This document shows positions 49,571 through 61,925 of a stretch of DNA of 64,000 nt, piece by piece. Origin of the DNA: Entonaema liquescens (Eukaryota > Ascomycota > Sordariomycetes > Xylariales > Xylariaceae). The notes under the pieces are model-generated. The model did no database searches, had not been told where the DNA came from, and saw nothing but the letters and a program-made list of their open reading frames with translations. The stretch's first letter is position 1, and every line of letters begins with the position of its first letter. The position numbers were made by a program, and so were the translations under genes. The DNA lies in NCBI GenBank assembly GCA_902805475.1, contig CADCSX010000008.1, forward strand, positions 1,054,001 to 1,118,000. Reading direction: 5' to 3'.

Positions 49571-50341
49571 ATGGAGGATACGAAGCTTCGGCAGAGTTTA
49601 ACTGAAGGCTCCTCTAAAGCTCTCCCTACCGAGATCATCCAAGCTGTCATGCGTCATCTTAGCTGGAAGAGTCTCGAAGAGATAGTTTCTTCATCACCGT
49701 CACTACTTTCCATATTCGAGGAAGCTAAGAAAACGATACTCTTTGACGTGGTTGCGAGAGAAATGGGCTCTGAGGTCATCGAAGGTGCTCTGATTCGATA
49801 CGCTTGCACACATCCAAGCCTAATAGACGACCTACCCGATACCATCACAGAGACCTTGACCCTGGAGGATGGTCCTACGGTTGAATTCAATGACAATCGG
49901 ACCTTTAACATCGGCAAGTTCCAGTTGCCACCAGAGCTTTGGACGATGGACGTCTTCCGCGAAATCATGGCCTTCCACGAGAAGATAATCAAACGCGGCT
50001 ATCATTTCGATCAATGGTTAGCATGCTCCTATTCGGAGTTCGACGCTTATGTGGACTGGGCCGCTCATCGCACGCCCCGGGAAGCCAGACGTGTGCCTCT
50101 GGCTCTTTACTCGATGGAGATAGCCAGGCTCCTCTACCCGCACGAGTTTGACGAGCACATACAGGACTTGTTTGTAGTCCATTTCAACGGCAACCGGAAA
50201 GACTGGGTTACCATGATGTATGACCCGAGGCACGAGCCTCCTTTTATTGTCTGCAGTCAAAGCCTTACTAGTCAGTTGACTCCTAGTATTAATGTCTTAC
50301 ATAGAGGGACCGTCGGGATGGATGTAACAACCCAGGGATGA
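49571..50341 (+). CDS. F-box-like hypothetical protein, 256 aa
   Basis: Single exon starting at the first in-frame ATG (MEDTKLRQSL); the frame is open further upstream but has no other ATG. Residues about 17-50 (LPTEIIQAVMRHLSWKSLEE, then SSPSLLSIFEE) look like a divergent F-box: the LP..I...I...L core followed by a helix. The rest is a globular, Trp/Tyr/His-containing domain (SYSEFDAYVDWAAHRTPREA, ARLLYPHEFDEHI) that I do not recognise. Fungi have many such lineage-specific F-box proteins, usually with unknown substrates. If functional it would bind Skp1. It is intact, with no frameshift. Confidence 0.7.
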   Translation: MEDTKLRQSLTEGSSKALPTEIIQAVMRHLSWKSLEEIVSSSPSLLSIFEEAKKTILFDVVAREMGSEVIEGALIRYACTHPSLIDDLPDTITETLTLEDGPTVEFNDNRTFNIGKFQLPPELWTMDVFREIMAFHEKIIKRGYHFDQWLACSYSEFDAYVDWAAHRTPREARRVPLALYSMEIARLLYPHEFDEHIQDLFVVHFNGNRKDWVTMMYDPRHEPPFIVCSQSLTSQLTPSINVLHRGTVGMDVTTQG

Positions 50342-51504
50342 TTGGCCTTCTAGGTTCTAGTGACGGCGCCGGGTGCCCTTTACCTATATAGGTACTCGCA
50401 AGCGTAGGCCCAGCCTACTTAGGTACTTATCCCTTAACATTAGGCTTGGTTTATATATTAATTTAGGGGATGCTTAAACGATATGATGCTGAATCTAAAG
50501 TCTTGGGATTTAAAGTTGTGACAAGCCGTTTCTAGGCTACCTACCTATGCAGCAATATCTGCTCTATCGAACCCTAGCAGCAGGTACACAAAACAACCGC
50601 TTCTAATAATATTTATGCAGCTTACAAACTCGTCAAATTCAATTGGCAGTAAGGTGAGCGAAGAGTAGGACGAGGTAGCGTAGACTGAAAGCCGTTTAGA
50701 GTGCGTTGTTAGGTCGAATTGATACTAAGAGCGCAACATTTGAGACCACCACATTGTTAGTTTGAATGCGCTTCGTAGCGTTGAAAGTAAACAGTGAGTG
50801 TGGTGCTCCCAGTCCATAAAATGAAATTAGTGTTTAATATCAAGTGTACAAACGTGCCTGCAAACATATTCCCAAAAATGCTAGTATGTAACGCTGCAAA
50901 GTCTCAGGGAGACCAGATTTGAGATCGCTAGAAGTCTTTCACATGCTAAGATCTCTGGTACCTATATTGATCAAACCTAACTAGGTTACATTAGTTCCTA
51001 TTCTTCCCAACTGCATAATGCATGTGCGATAGAGTCCAGCAGGGAAAGGCTGGGGCCAAGCAATGTGTGTTGGTTTGTGTGAATCCTCCACGTTTACCTA
51101 TAGTATTACTTAACCCAATCAGTACCGGGAGCTGGACCAGGGTCAGGTATGTAACAAACATTTAATACAAGACCAAGTCGGACACATCTCTACTGCCCGG
51201 CAGTACATAGGCAGCCTCTTGTCTGATGCGAAGGATATGTTCCCACGCACACACCCAGGGGTTTTAACCGTCAAGCACAGAAGGAAGCTTCGCTTAACGT
51301 ATGCCTACGCATAGATATTGGTAGGCGAAATTAGGTGGAATACTCGAGGTTATATCTACTGTGAGGTGAAATCGAAAGTATTGGACTACACTGAATCATT
51401 AAGGAGAATTAATGATTTTTATACAACGAAAGAATCTACATATTTGATTAAAGCTGCTTAACTAAGTATCGTTACACTTTGAGTTAGATATATACAAAGA
51501 TGAA
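50342..51504. other. Intergenic
   Basis: Short palindromic words near 50387 and 50419 (TACCTATATAGGTA, TACTTAGGTA). No gene or longer repeat recognised. Confidence 0.5.
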
Positions 51505-52386
51505 CTACTGTTTGTCCTCTGCGGTGATGCCTGTTATCTTCCCCGAGCTTACGAAAGACACCTGCCATGTATTACCACTTCGTGATTGTAACTCGATGTC
51601 AAAGTCGTAATCAGGCCGGTCCATGGCGGTCGCTTGTGTTGACTTCTCGGCAGAGGGGTAGGGCCACTGACCTCCACTCTTAGGAGATGCATTAAAGCAC
51701 ATAATTGTCATAGCTCCGAAAAGGAGAATCTCCGTCGTAGCGAAATGGCGACCTGGACAGAGTGTGGTGCCCCCTCCAAACCCACGGAAAGCTACCATAT
51801 TGTGGCGTATACCTCCAGGCCGTTTCAAGAAGCGTTTATGTTGGAATTCACCAACGCTGTCACCCCAGATCTCCCTGCTGCTATGTTGGGGCTTTGTCGG
51901 GATGAGGACAGTGCCTCCTTTCCTGATGAGGTACTTGTTATCTAGGATGTGGTCCTCTAAGGCAACACGAGCAGAAGTACCACCGCCGTGAAATCGGAAC
52001 ACTTCTTGGTAAGTTGACAATAATATAGGGCTAGAGTCTTTTATGGCGGCAAGGTCAATGGTACTAATACCATCAACCTCCCGGACGGCCTCATAAACTT
52101 CATCTCGACAGTCGTTAAGAGTCACCGGGTAGAAAACAACCGATATAGGAACCAGAACGCAGTAAGGGTAGTGTTACTGACAAGTGCATGGACTCCGCCG
52201 ACTTCGAATCTCGCAATATCAGTTAACGAAAGGCCTTGTTTGCGCATGTATTCGTATCTACGTTTGATGTAACCAGAGCCCTCTGCGTAACCTCCTTTTT
52301 CTAAGTAACTCTCGAAAGATTTTACCATTAGTTCCCGGGCTTTAATGCCATCACCGGCTAATATATTCGGAAATATATTAAGCATT

Positions 52387-52391
52387 AATAG
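52387..52391. repeat. Left target-site duplication (AATAG)
   Basis: Five bases abutting the left LTR. The right copy (59393-59397) is AGTAG; the single difference is G versus A, consistent with RIP or simple decay. Confidence 0.8.
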
Positions 52392-52544
52392 TATTGAAAA
52401 TAAACGCAGGTTATAAAATATAAATTAGTTATATTAATTAATTATTTAATTAAATATATAAATAAAATATATATAATATATAAAAATTACGGGTATAAAA
52501 CGTATAATTAACTTTTTAATTTATTAATTATATATATTTTAACA
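52392..52544. repeat. Left LTR, 153 bp
   Basis: The first 30 bp keep GC content (AAATAAACGCAGG); the remainder is heavily AT-shifted relative to the right copy. Confidence 0.9.
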
Positions 52545-55500
52545 TTTTTATTTAAATTAAACTTGTAATTTATTTTAAAATATTTTATAAATATTTTATA
52601 ATAATTATATTTATATATAACTTTATATTTAAAATTTAAACTGTACATATTACTTAAAAAAAAAATTATTAAAAATTTTGTAAAATAAATTTTTAAACGT
52701 AGTTTATTTTTTAATTTTATTTAATAATAAATTAAAATAAAGATTTTTTTTATTATTTAATATGTTAATATTATATTATATTTTAATTTTATTTATTTAT
52801 TTTTTATTTTATAAATATTTTATAAATAATTATTATTTATTTTATAATATATTTTTTTAATAAATTTTATTAAATATTTTTTTTATAAAATTATAATTTT
52901 ATATAAATATTTATTTTTTTTATTTTATAAATATATTAATAATAATTATTATAAAAATATATTAATATTTATTTTTTTATTTATTATTTATTAATTAATT
53001 ATTAAATACATTAAATAATTTTATTTATATTTTTTTCTTATTTTTAAATATTAATCCCGTAAAATTATTAAATAAATTTTAAAATAATAAATTAAATATA
53101 TATTTTATTTAATTTATTTAATTTAAATTATTATAAAAAAATATAATTTATTAATAAATATATAATTAATTATTTTATAAAATTAATATATATTATAAAT
53201 ATTTAAATATTTTATTATTTAAAATTTTAAAATATATTATTTAAATTTTAATTATATATATAATAATTAAAAAGTTTAAAATAAATTAAAAAATAAAATA
53301 ATATATTTTTAAAACTTTTTAAATAATTTATTAAATTAAATTTTAATTTTAAAAAAATTATAACGTTTAATTTTTATTTTATAAAAAAATTTTAAAATAT
53401 ATTAACTTTTATTATTATTTTATTAAATTATTTTAAATATTAAAAATTATTTTTATAAAATATTTATAAATAATTATATTTTATATTAATTATTTTATAA
53501 TATATTATTTAAATATATTTAATATAATTATTTAATAATTTTTAAAATATATTTAATTATATATTTTTTAAATATTAAAGTTTTTAATAATATGTATAAA
53601 ATATTTTTTAATTATTTTAAAAGTAAATTTTAATTTAAATTTATTATTTATAATTAATATTTTATAATTATATTTTATAATTATATTTTATAATTATTAT
53701 AATTTAATTTTTATAAATTATAAAATATTTATTATATTTATAATTTTTTATTTACTTTATAATTAAAATTTTATTATTTTTTTAAATTTAATAAATATAT
53801 TTTTAAATAAAAATTTAATAAACCCATTTATTATTTATTACGTTATAAAAATATATATAAAATTAATTTTGTTAATTTATTATTTTTCGCGGATAAAATA
53901 AATGTTAATTTTTATATATTTCATATAAACATAAAATTAAAAGTTTTTAATAAATATTAAAACTTTTTAATTATTTTTATAAATTATTATAATGTTAATA
54001 TCGTTTTTTATAATTATTAATTTTTTTAATAAATAATATAATTATATTATTTTTTTTATAATATTTATTATATTTTTAAATTTAAATTTATAAATAAATA
54101 TAATTATTATAAATTATTTTTTTAATAATTAATTAATAATATTATTTTTAATATTAAAAATATATTTTAAAATTAATTTTTTTAATTATGTATATTTTAC
54201 GTAATTAATATTTATTTATTTTATAAAATTTTTTAAATTATTTTAAAAAATAAATTTATAATTTAAAATATTTTTTAAATATTTTAAAACTTTTTTAATT
54301 ATTATAATATATATTATAATAAAATTTTTTATATATTAATTTAAATATAATATTATATATATTATATTAAAATATATATTTATTATAATATATATTAAAT
54401 ATTTTATAATTTATATATATTATTTTAAATTAATAGTAATTATTATATAATTATTTAAAAATTTAAAAGTCTTTAAAATATTTATAAATATATTAATAAA
54501 ATTAAATTTTTATTATTTTAAATCTTTAATAATGTTTTTTAAATATATTTTTTAATTAAATTTAATAATTTTAGTAAAACGGTTTTTTTTTAATAATTAT
54601 TTTTAAATAATATAAATATAATTTTAAATTTATTATTTTAAATTTTTTAATAAATTTTATTTTAATTTTATTAATTTTAATTTTAAAAAAATTTATAATA
54701 AATAAATTATTTACGTAAATTATAATATAAATATAATTTTTAATAAATACTTTTATATTAAAATTTAATATTTTAAATTTTAATATTTTTAAATATATTA
54801 TTAAAATTTAATATTATATTTTAAAAATTTATTTTAAATTATATAAAGTTTTATTAAATTTATAATATTTATTAATTTTATTATTAAATTTAAAAAGTTA
54901 TTTAACGTAAATATCTTTTTTAATATTTTTATATAAAAAAATAATAATAATATTTATTTATTTTATTTTTAAATTTAAAATTATAATTATTATAAATAAA
55001 ATTTTATAATTTATAAATTTAATTATTAATATAAAAATATTAATATAATCGAAATTTTTTATTTATTTGAATTTTTTTATTATTTATTTAATTTTATATT
55101 AAATAATTTTATTATTAAAATTTTATTTTATTTTATAAAATTATTTTTTAAATAATAATTTATGTTTTATAAAAAGTTTATATAATGTTTATATTTAATT
55201 ATTTATTAATGATTAATATTTAATATTTATAATTTTACGTTATTTATATTATTTAAAATTATATTTAATATTTTTATAAAATTTAAATTTAAACGTTATT
55301 ATTATAATATTAACTAAATAAATAATATATTTAAAATTTATATTAAATTTAAATTAATATTTATATAATAATGTTATATTTATTTGTTATTTAAAATCAT
55401 ATTTAAACGTTTTGTAAAACAAGTTATTAACATATAATTTAAATTTTAAATTTTATATTAATGTTTTTAATTTTATTTAAAGTAATTTATTATTATTTAA

Positions 55501-58500
55501 TTTATTTTAAAGTTTAATATTATATTAATTTTTTATAATAAATTAAATATTAAATTTTAAACGTTATAAATTTTTACGGTTTAATATTTAAATAAAATTA
55601 TTATTTATAAAATAAATTTTAAATAATTTTATAATAAAAATAATAATAAAAACTCAAATTTTACGCGTTTATTTAATATTAAAAGTTTTTTAATAAATAT
55701 ATAAAAATAATTTTTTTTAAATATAATATTATTTATAATAATTATTTTATTTTTATTTATTAATAATATTTTATAAATTTATAAATTATTGTTTTTATAT
55801 TTTAATATTTTATAATTAATAGTTTTAACGTAAAATATATTAATTTTTTAATGTTTTAAATAATAATTATTAATGTTTATAATAATTAAATATATTAAAT
55901 TTAATATATCATTATATTAAATTTTATAAAAAGTTTTATTTAATATGTTATAAAAGAATTTATTTATTAAATATATTATTATTTAAATTATTATAAATTA
56001 ATATTTATTTAATATTTTATTTTTTAATTTTTTAATAATATTTTTAATAATATTTTTTAATTAATATTATTTAATAATTATATAATAAATTATAATGTTT
56101 TTTTAATAATAATATTATTTAAATTTATAATTAATATATAAATTTAAAATATTTAAAATAATAATATAATAATATTATTTGGTTTTTTTTTATTATTTTA
56201 AAAAATCTTTAAACGTTAATAATTAATTTTTAAAATTTTTAATTAATAAAATTTTATTTATATATAAATAATCGCATATTATTATTAATTATTTTTTATA
56301 ATTATTAATATTTTATATATTTAATAATATATTTATTTTATTAATATATAATAATTTTAAATTATAAATGTTTTTTTTTAATATTTTTATATAAAGTTTT
56401 TTAATTATTTTATTTTTTATATAAATTTTATAAAAATAATGTTTTTTTAAAAAGTTAATATTTATAAATATATTTATAAATTTTTTTAAATTTTAATTAT
56501 TTAAATAATTTAATTATTTATATTATATTTTTAATAATAAATTTAATATAAAATAAAAATAAAATGTTATATTAAAATTTATTATATTAAAATAATTATT
56601 TTTTTAATTAATTATATATAAGTTATTTATTTTAATTATAATTAAAAATATTTTTTAATTTTTAATATTATAAATTAAATTTTATTAAAATAAAAACTTT
56701 ATTTTTTTATAAATAAATTAAAATATTAAAATAAAGTTATAAATTAAATTAAAATAATAAATAATATTTATAATTTTAATTTTTTTAAATTGTTTTTTTA
56801 TAATAATTTAAAATGTAATAATATTTTATAATTTTAATATAATAATTTTATTATTAATATTATATATATAAGGTTTTTTATATAAGTGTAAATTAATAAA
56901 TAATATTTTATTATAATAATTAATTTAATTTTAATTATTATTAACTATTATTATTTTTTATAATTTAATAATTAATTTTTTAATTTTTAATTTTATTATA
57001 ATTATAAATTTTAATATTATTAATATTTTTTTTATAAATAAATTTATTAGTACGTAATTAAATATGAAATTAATTGTAAAAATTATTAATTTTAATGATT
57101 TATTTTATAATTAATTACTTTATATTTAATTATTTTATATTTTGTTATTTAATATATTAAGTTATAATTTATTAAATAAATATTCCCGAAATATTTTTAA
57201 TAAAATATTAAATTTTGAAAAGTTAATTATTAAAATATTAAATGATTTTTTAAACGTTATAAATGTTATTATAATAATAAATATTAATGATTTAATTTAA
57301 TTTTTATAAATTAATATAATGGTTATAATATTATTTTTATTATATTTAAGTTTTTTATTTTTATTTTTAAACTTGTTTTATTAATTTTTAAATTGTTTTT
57401 TAAAGTATTTTTAAAAATAATTAATTATTTTATAATTAATTAATTATTATTTAATTATTATGTAATAAATGTACGTAAAGTTTTTTTTATGTTTAATATT
57501 TAATTTATTAAAATAATTAATTAAAATATATTTATTATTTTTATTTTTAATTTTTTAAATTTATTTTTTTTATTAAATTAATTTAATAATGTTATTTATA
57601 ATAATTATAATTTTAACAATTAAATTATTATTATTTTATATAAATATAATATTATAATTTTAAAAAAATATTATAAAAAAAATATTATAATTAAAATTTA
57701 AAATTTTAAAAAATTTATTAATTAAATATAATTTGTTAATTATATAAATTTTATTTAATTTTTTAAAATTTGATTATAATTATTTTAATTTTAATAATAA
57801 TGTTATAATGGTTTTTTTAATAATTAATAAAGTAATATTTTATTTAAATGTTAAATTTTAAAATATAATATTATTTTATAATTTATATTTTTTTTCGAAG
57901 GTTTTTTAAAAGTTAATTATTATAGTTTTTTTTATTATTATATTTTTAAAGTTTTTTTTTAAACGGTAATAAATGTATTTATAAGTTTTATTTTATTTAT
58001 TTTATTAAGTTTTAATTTTTTTGCGAAATTTAATTATTATAATATTTTTATTATTTTTTATGTTTGTAAAAATTATTTTATTAATTTTATTTAAAAATAT
58101 TTTCCTGTATTTTTATATTATTAAATAATTAAATATTTTTTTTTTAAATATTAATCATTTGTTTATTAAATTTAAACGGATAATATTATTTAAAATTATG
58201 TTGTTTTTTTTTATTTTTATAATTATTAAAAAAATATTAAAAAAAGTTATTAAATAATATAAAAAATTTTATAAATTTTAATTAATAAAATTATTTAATT
58301 ATAAGATAATTTTTTAAAATATAATTAATTAATTTTATAATTAAAATTAATATTATTTTAAAATATTTATTTAAATTTTAATTAAAAAACTTTAAATTTT
58401 AAATTAACGTTTTTTTAAAATAAATAATATATTTTTTTTAAAAAATTTTAAAATAAATATTTTGGAAAATATAATAAATTTTTATAGTAAATTACGTAAA

Positions 58501-59239
58501 ATAATTATTTCGAAACTAAAATAATTAACGTTTAAATTAATTAAAAAAAATATAAAAAATATATTATTTATATTTAATAAACATAATTTTAATAACGTTA
58601 TTATAAATATAAAATTAAAATTTTTTTAAAAAAATTTTTTAAAAAATTTTTAATTAATAATTATTTAAGTTTTTATATTAAATATAAAAAATTTTGTTTA
58701 TTTAAATATTTAAAATATAATATTTTTTATAATAATTTTTTTTAAAAATTATATTTAATTATTATTTATTAATTTTTTATTTATTATAATATTTAATTAA
58801 AGTTTATTATTTAAATAATATTAATATTTTATATAATAATTTTTCGTGTTATTAAAATTATTATTTTAATTTAAAAAATTTTAATATATTTATAATTTAT
58901 ATTTATTAAAATAAAGTAAATTTTAATGTTATTATTAATTAATATATATTTTAATATAATAATAATTTTATAAAAATTAAATTAACGTTTAACGTTAAAA
59001 ATTTTTATAAAAAAAATAATAGATTTTTTATTATTATAGCTTTAATTTCGACGTTTTTTTTTTAACGCGCCATTTTTGCAAATTTTCTTTTTTAATTTTT
59101 TAAGATTTTTTCGTTTTTTATTTAATACGTAATAAAAATTATAATAATTTAAATTAATTATATTTTTAATAAATAATGTATTAAATAATAAAATCAAATT
59201 TAATTATATTTATAATTATAAATTTCTAAATTTATAATT

Positions 59240-59392
59240 TGTTAAAAATAAATGTAAATTATAAAGTATAAATTAATTATATTAATTAGTTATTTAATTA
59301 AATATATAAATAAAGTATATATAATATGTAAAAGCCACAGGTGTAAGGCGTATAACCAGCCTCTTAATTTATTAGCCACATATATTCCAGCA
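59240..59392. repeat. Right LTR, 153 bp
   Basis: Same length and order as the left LTR. Its first 90 bp are AT-shifted (AAATAAATGTAAA), while its last 60 bp are unmutated (GCCACAGGTGTAAGG...CCAGCA). The two copies thus complement each other for reading the ancestral LTR. Confidence 0.9.
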
Positions 59393-59397
59393 AGTAG
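59393..59397. repeat. Right target-site duplication (AGTAG)
   Basis: Directly follows the CA end of the right LTR and continues into P450 exon 3 sequence. Confidence 0.8.
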
Positions 59398-60213
59398 CAT
59401 CAGCTTCTCTTCGTATTTGCTATGATTTGTTATTAGTAACTCGTAATAGATGTGTTGTAAAAAGCACTCACAACCAAGCTCTCATGTTGCTCTCCTCTCT
59501 CAGTGGATTTCGTGGCCCGAATACGGCATCTGTTGTAGCGTAGAACAGGTTATACATAACCCACACGTACATTTTGACGGTAGTGGCCCCTTGTGCTGCG
59601 AGTTTATCGAGAGACGTTGACATTACTCCTATTGATATTTCGTTCATTGCATCAAGCTCTGGGCCTGCAGCTAAGGTTGGGTGAATGGCCTTTATGAACC
59701 CGGGAACAAAGCCATCATCTCCTACCATATCCTTACGAATGATAGCGACGCCTTCCTTACTAATACCCATGAAGGTCTCAGCTGCCCGGGCTTCGATAGG
59801 GGAGAAAGCAAGCGTACGCCGATGTCGCTGTACTTGAGGAATTAAAGAAGTAGAATTTATCACATAAAGCCGGGTTCCAGGTAGGCGGAGGGTAAATATC
59901 GGTAGAGAATACCTATCCCTGAGATGGAAGACACGTTAGTAAACAACGTTGGTTACGCGGCTGAAGGGTTGGTTAAGTCACACCTCATATAAATATAAAA
60001 TCTAGAGTTTCTTCTAACCATTCCAAATGCCGGGCTGAGAAAGGGAATGGTGGTAGATAAAAGAGGAGGCTCTTTCTCATCCTGGGTCAACTTCAAGATG
60101 CCCCAGAAGAAAAAATATATTGTGATGATTCCAACCGCGATAGTTGCAAGAGTTGAGTTCGCAGAAATATCAGCTAGCGTGTCGTAGACACCTGATAGAG
60201 CTTTGTGAGCCAT

Positions 60214-60847
60214 AAAATCAATATCGACCTTCCTAGGCAGTGTTTTTCAACTGGGGTATGTTTTTTTTTAAGAGTTGAGAATAATATGATTACTTTACCT
60301 AGGTAGGTACCTAGTATAGGTAGATGAGAAGCATACGTGGGAGGAAAGGGATAATTTCATACTTAGCTTGTAACGAACATAAAGCCTAATATAGCATTTG
60401 TGCAACACGACGATTGGTCTTGTGTGCTTGTAAGCACAGTGAGGGTCTCTGTTAGGTAACCTTTATGTGAAAGGGGCTGGAAGAGTTATCTTTACGCCAT
60501 CTGAGAGTTAGAGCCATGCTTCAAGACGTAGGCTTGGCACGAATCATGGCATTCAACGTTTATGCGGTTGGTATACTATATACGCCAACACAAATGCCAA
60601 GAATTGCTATGTCAAGGTACAATATAATGGCAATCGCCAACCGTGTTACGATCCCGGGCGCCAACTAAGTATATGGGAGAAACACGGAAAACTGTATGGA
60701 ACGTTACTACAAATGGTAATTGGGCTTGTAGGTATGCTTTTCGACTATCAAGTTGAACTCCCTCCTATTTTTCTATCGCTTAATTTACAATGTACATAGC
60801 TTTTAAATTTCCTAATGAATACGTAGTATAGCTACTTCATCTGCTTA
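60214..60847. other. Former promoter region of the disrupted P450
   Basis: Normal composition, with a dense palindromic patch (ACCTAGGTAGGTACCTAG) at 60299-60316. No gene. Confidence 0.5.
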
Positions 60848-61925
60848 ATTAAACATATTTTTGGTTAAATATTATTTTAAAATGATGTTATTTTAAAATT
60901 ACCTTATTAAACTTATAATGTAAATTATTTGAAATTATAATTACCCGTAATTACGTATAAAAATTATCGTAAATTAACAATTTTACAATTTTATTTTATC
61001 ATTTTAAATTAAATTTAATATTTCTTAATTATAATAATATATATTTACGTATATTTTAAAATATTTAAAATATTTAAATTTTAATTAATTAATTAATATT
61101 AATTTTAAAAAAATACGATTATATTTTATAAAATTATTTTAAAAATAATTTATAATTAAAAAATAATAATTTATAAATAAACGTTAATAATTTTCAAATA
61201 ATAATAAATAATTTATAAATAAAAATTAATAATTTATAAATAATAATATTTTTACATTATTTTTTTATAATATTAACATTTATAATAAAAATTATTTATA
61301 TATATTTAATTAACGTAATTAAACGCATTTAATAATATTAATTTCGTAAATAAATAATTTAAATTAAAAAAAATATCATTAAATAATAAAATAATACGTG
61401 TTATACATATTATTAACGACGTTAAATATTTAAATATAATTAATTTTTTATATAAATATAAATTTAAAGTAAATTTCGACATTAATTATAACATTTATTT
61501 TTATTTTTTTTTAAATATAAAAATAAAAACGTAACATTTTTATAATATTTATTTTTTATTATTTATATCGTGAAATTTAAAAAGTTATAAAATTATATTA
61601 TTTTATTAATAATTTTAATTATTAATTATTTATAAATGTTTAATAAAGTAATTTACATTATAAACCCGGTAAAATAATTTTAAAATAACATTATTTTTAT
61701 TTTATAATGTCGAAAATTAAATTAAAATATATTATTTTTATATATCATTTATTTTAAATATTTTTTTAAATACGTTTAATTATTTATTACTTTTTTATTT
61801 ATAAAATTAATTACTTACTTTTATGTAATTTTATATTTTTTAATTAGTTTTTTATTAAATATTCGTATTAAGTTTAATAAAAATCTTATGTTTCCAACGG
61901 TATTTTAAATTATTGTTTTTGCTAT
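60848..61925. mobile_element. Third AT-rich RIP-like block, about 1.1 kb, with internal inverted repeat
   Basis: Composition is the same as the two larger blocks. A roughly 46-bp sequence at 60885-60930 (ATGTTATTTTAAAATTA... TTATAATGTAAATTA) recurs inverted at 61645-61691. The arms are about 715 bp apart and do not sit at the block edges. No target duplication or LTR was found. Probably the relic of a small DNA transposon or a fragment of a larger element. Confidence 0.6.

Larger units (their letters stand above)
52392..59392. mobile_element. RIP-degraded LTR retrotransposon, 7,001 bp
   Basis: Two direct repeats of exactly 153 bp bound the element, each starting T[GA]TT[GA]AAAA and ending CA, with a 5-bp target duplication outside. 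The interior (about 52550-59240) is almost pure A+T with no surviving frames, primer-binding site or polypurine tract, so orientation cannot be determined. A TGTTG-start short LTR is common among Ty1/copia elements; this assignment is a weak inference. The insertion interrupts exon 3 of the P450 gene. RIP fades out within the outer parts of both LTRs. Confidence 0.92.
51505..60213 (-). pseudogene. Cytochrome P450 gene (CYP7/CYP8-like), split by an LTR retrotransposon
   Basis: On the minus strand the gene reads in order across the insertion. Exon 1 (60213-59984) holds the N-terminal anchor TLATIAVGIITIYFFFWGIL. Exon 2 is 59918-59472. Exon 3 starts at 59419 and is cut at 59393, resuming at 52386. 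Introns of 65 and 52 nt have normal signals. With one copy of the 5-bp target duplication removed, the frame is continuous over the insertion site. The C-terminal part has the K-helix EVFR and heme loop FRGFGGGTTLCPGRHFA. The pattern, with an R/G-rich heme loop, fits the fungal CYP7/CYP8-like class (steroid-hydroxylase/prostacyclin-synthase type). A second lesion lies near 52125: the frame shifts by one base between ...WFLYRLFS and TLNDCRDEV. The gene is therefore dead twice over; substrate unknown. Confidence 0.9.
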
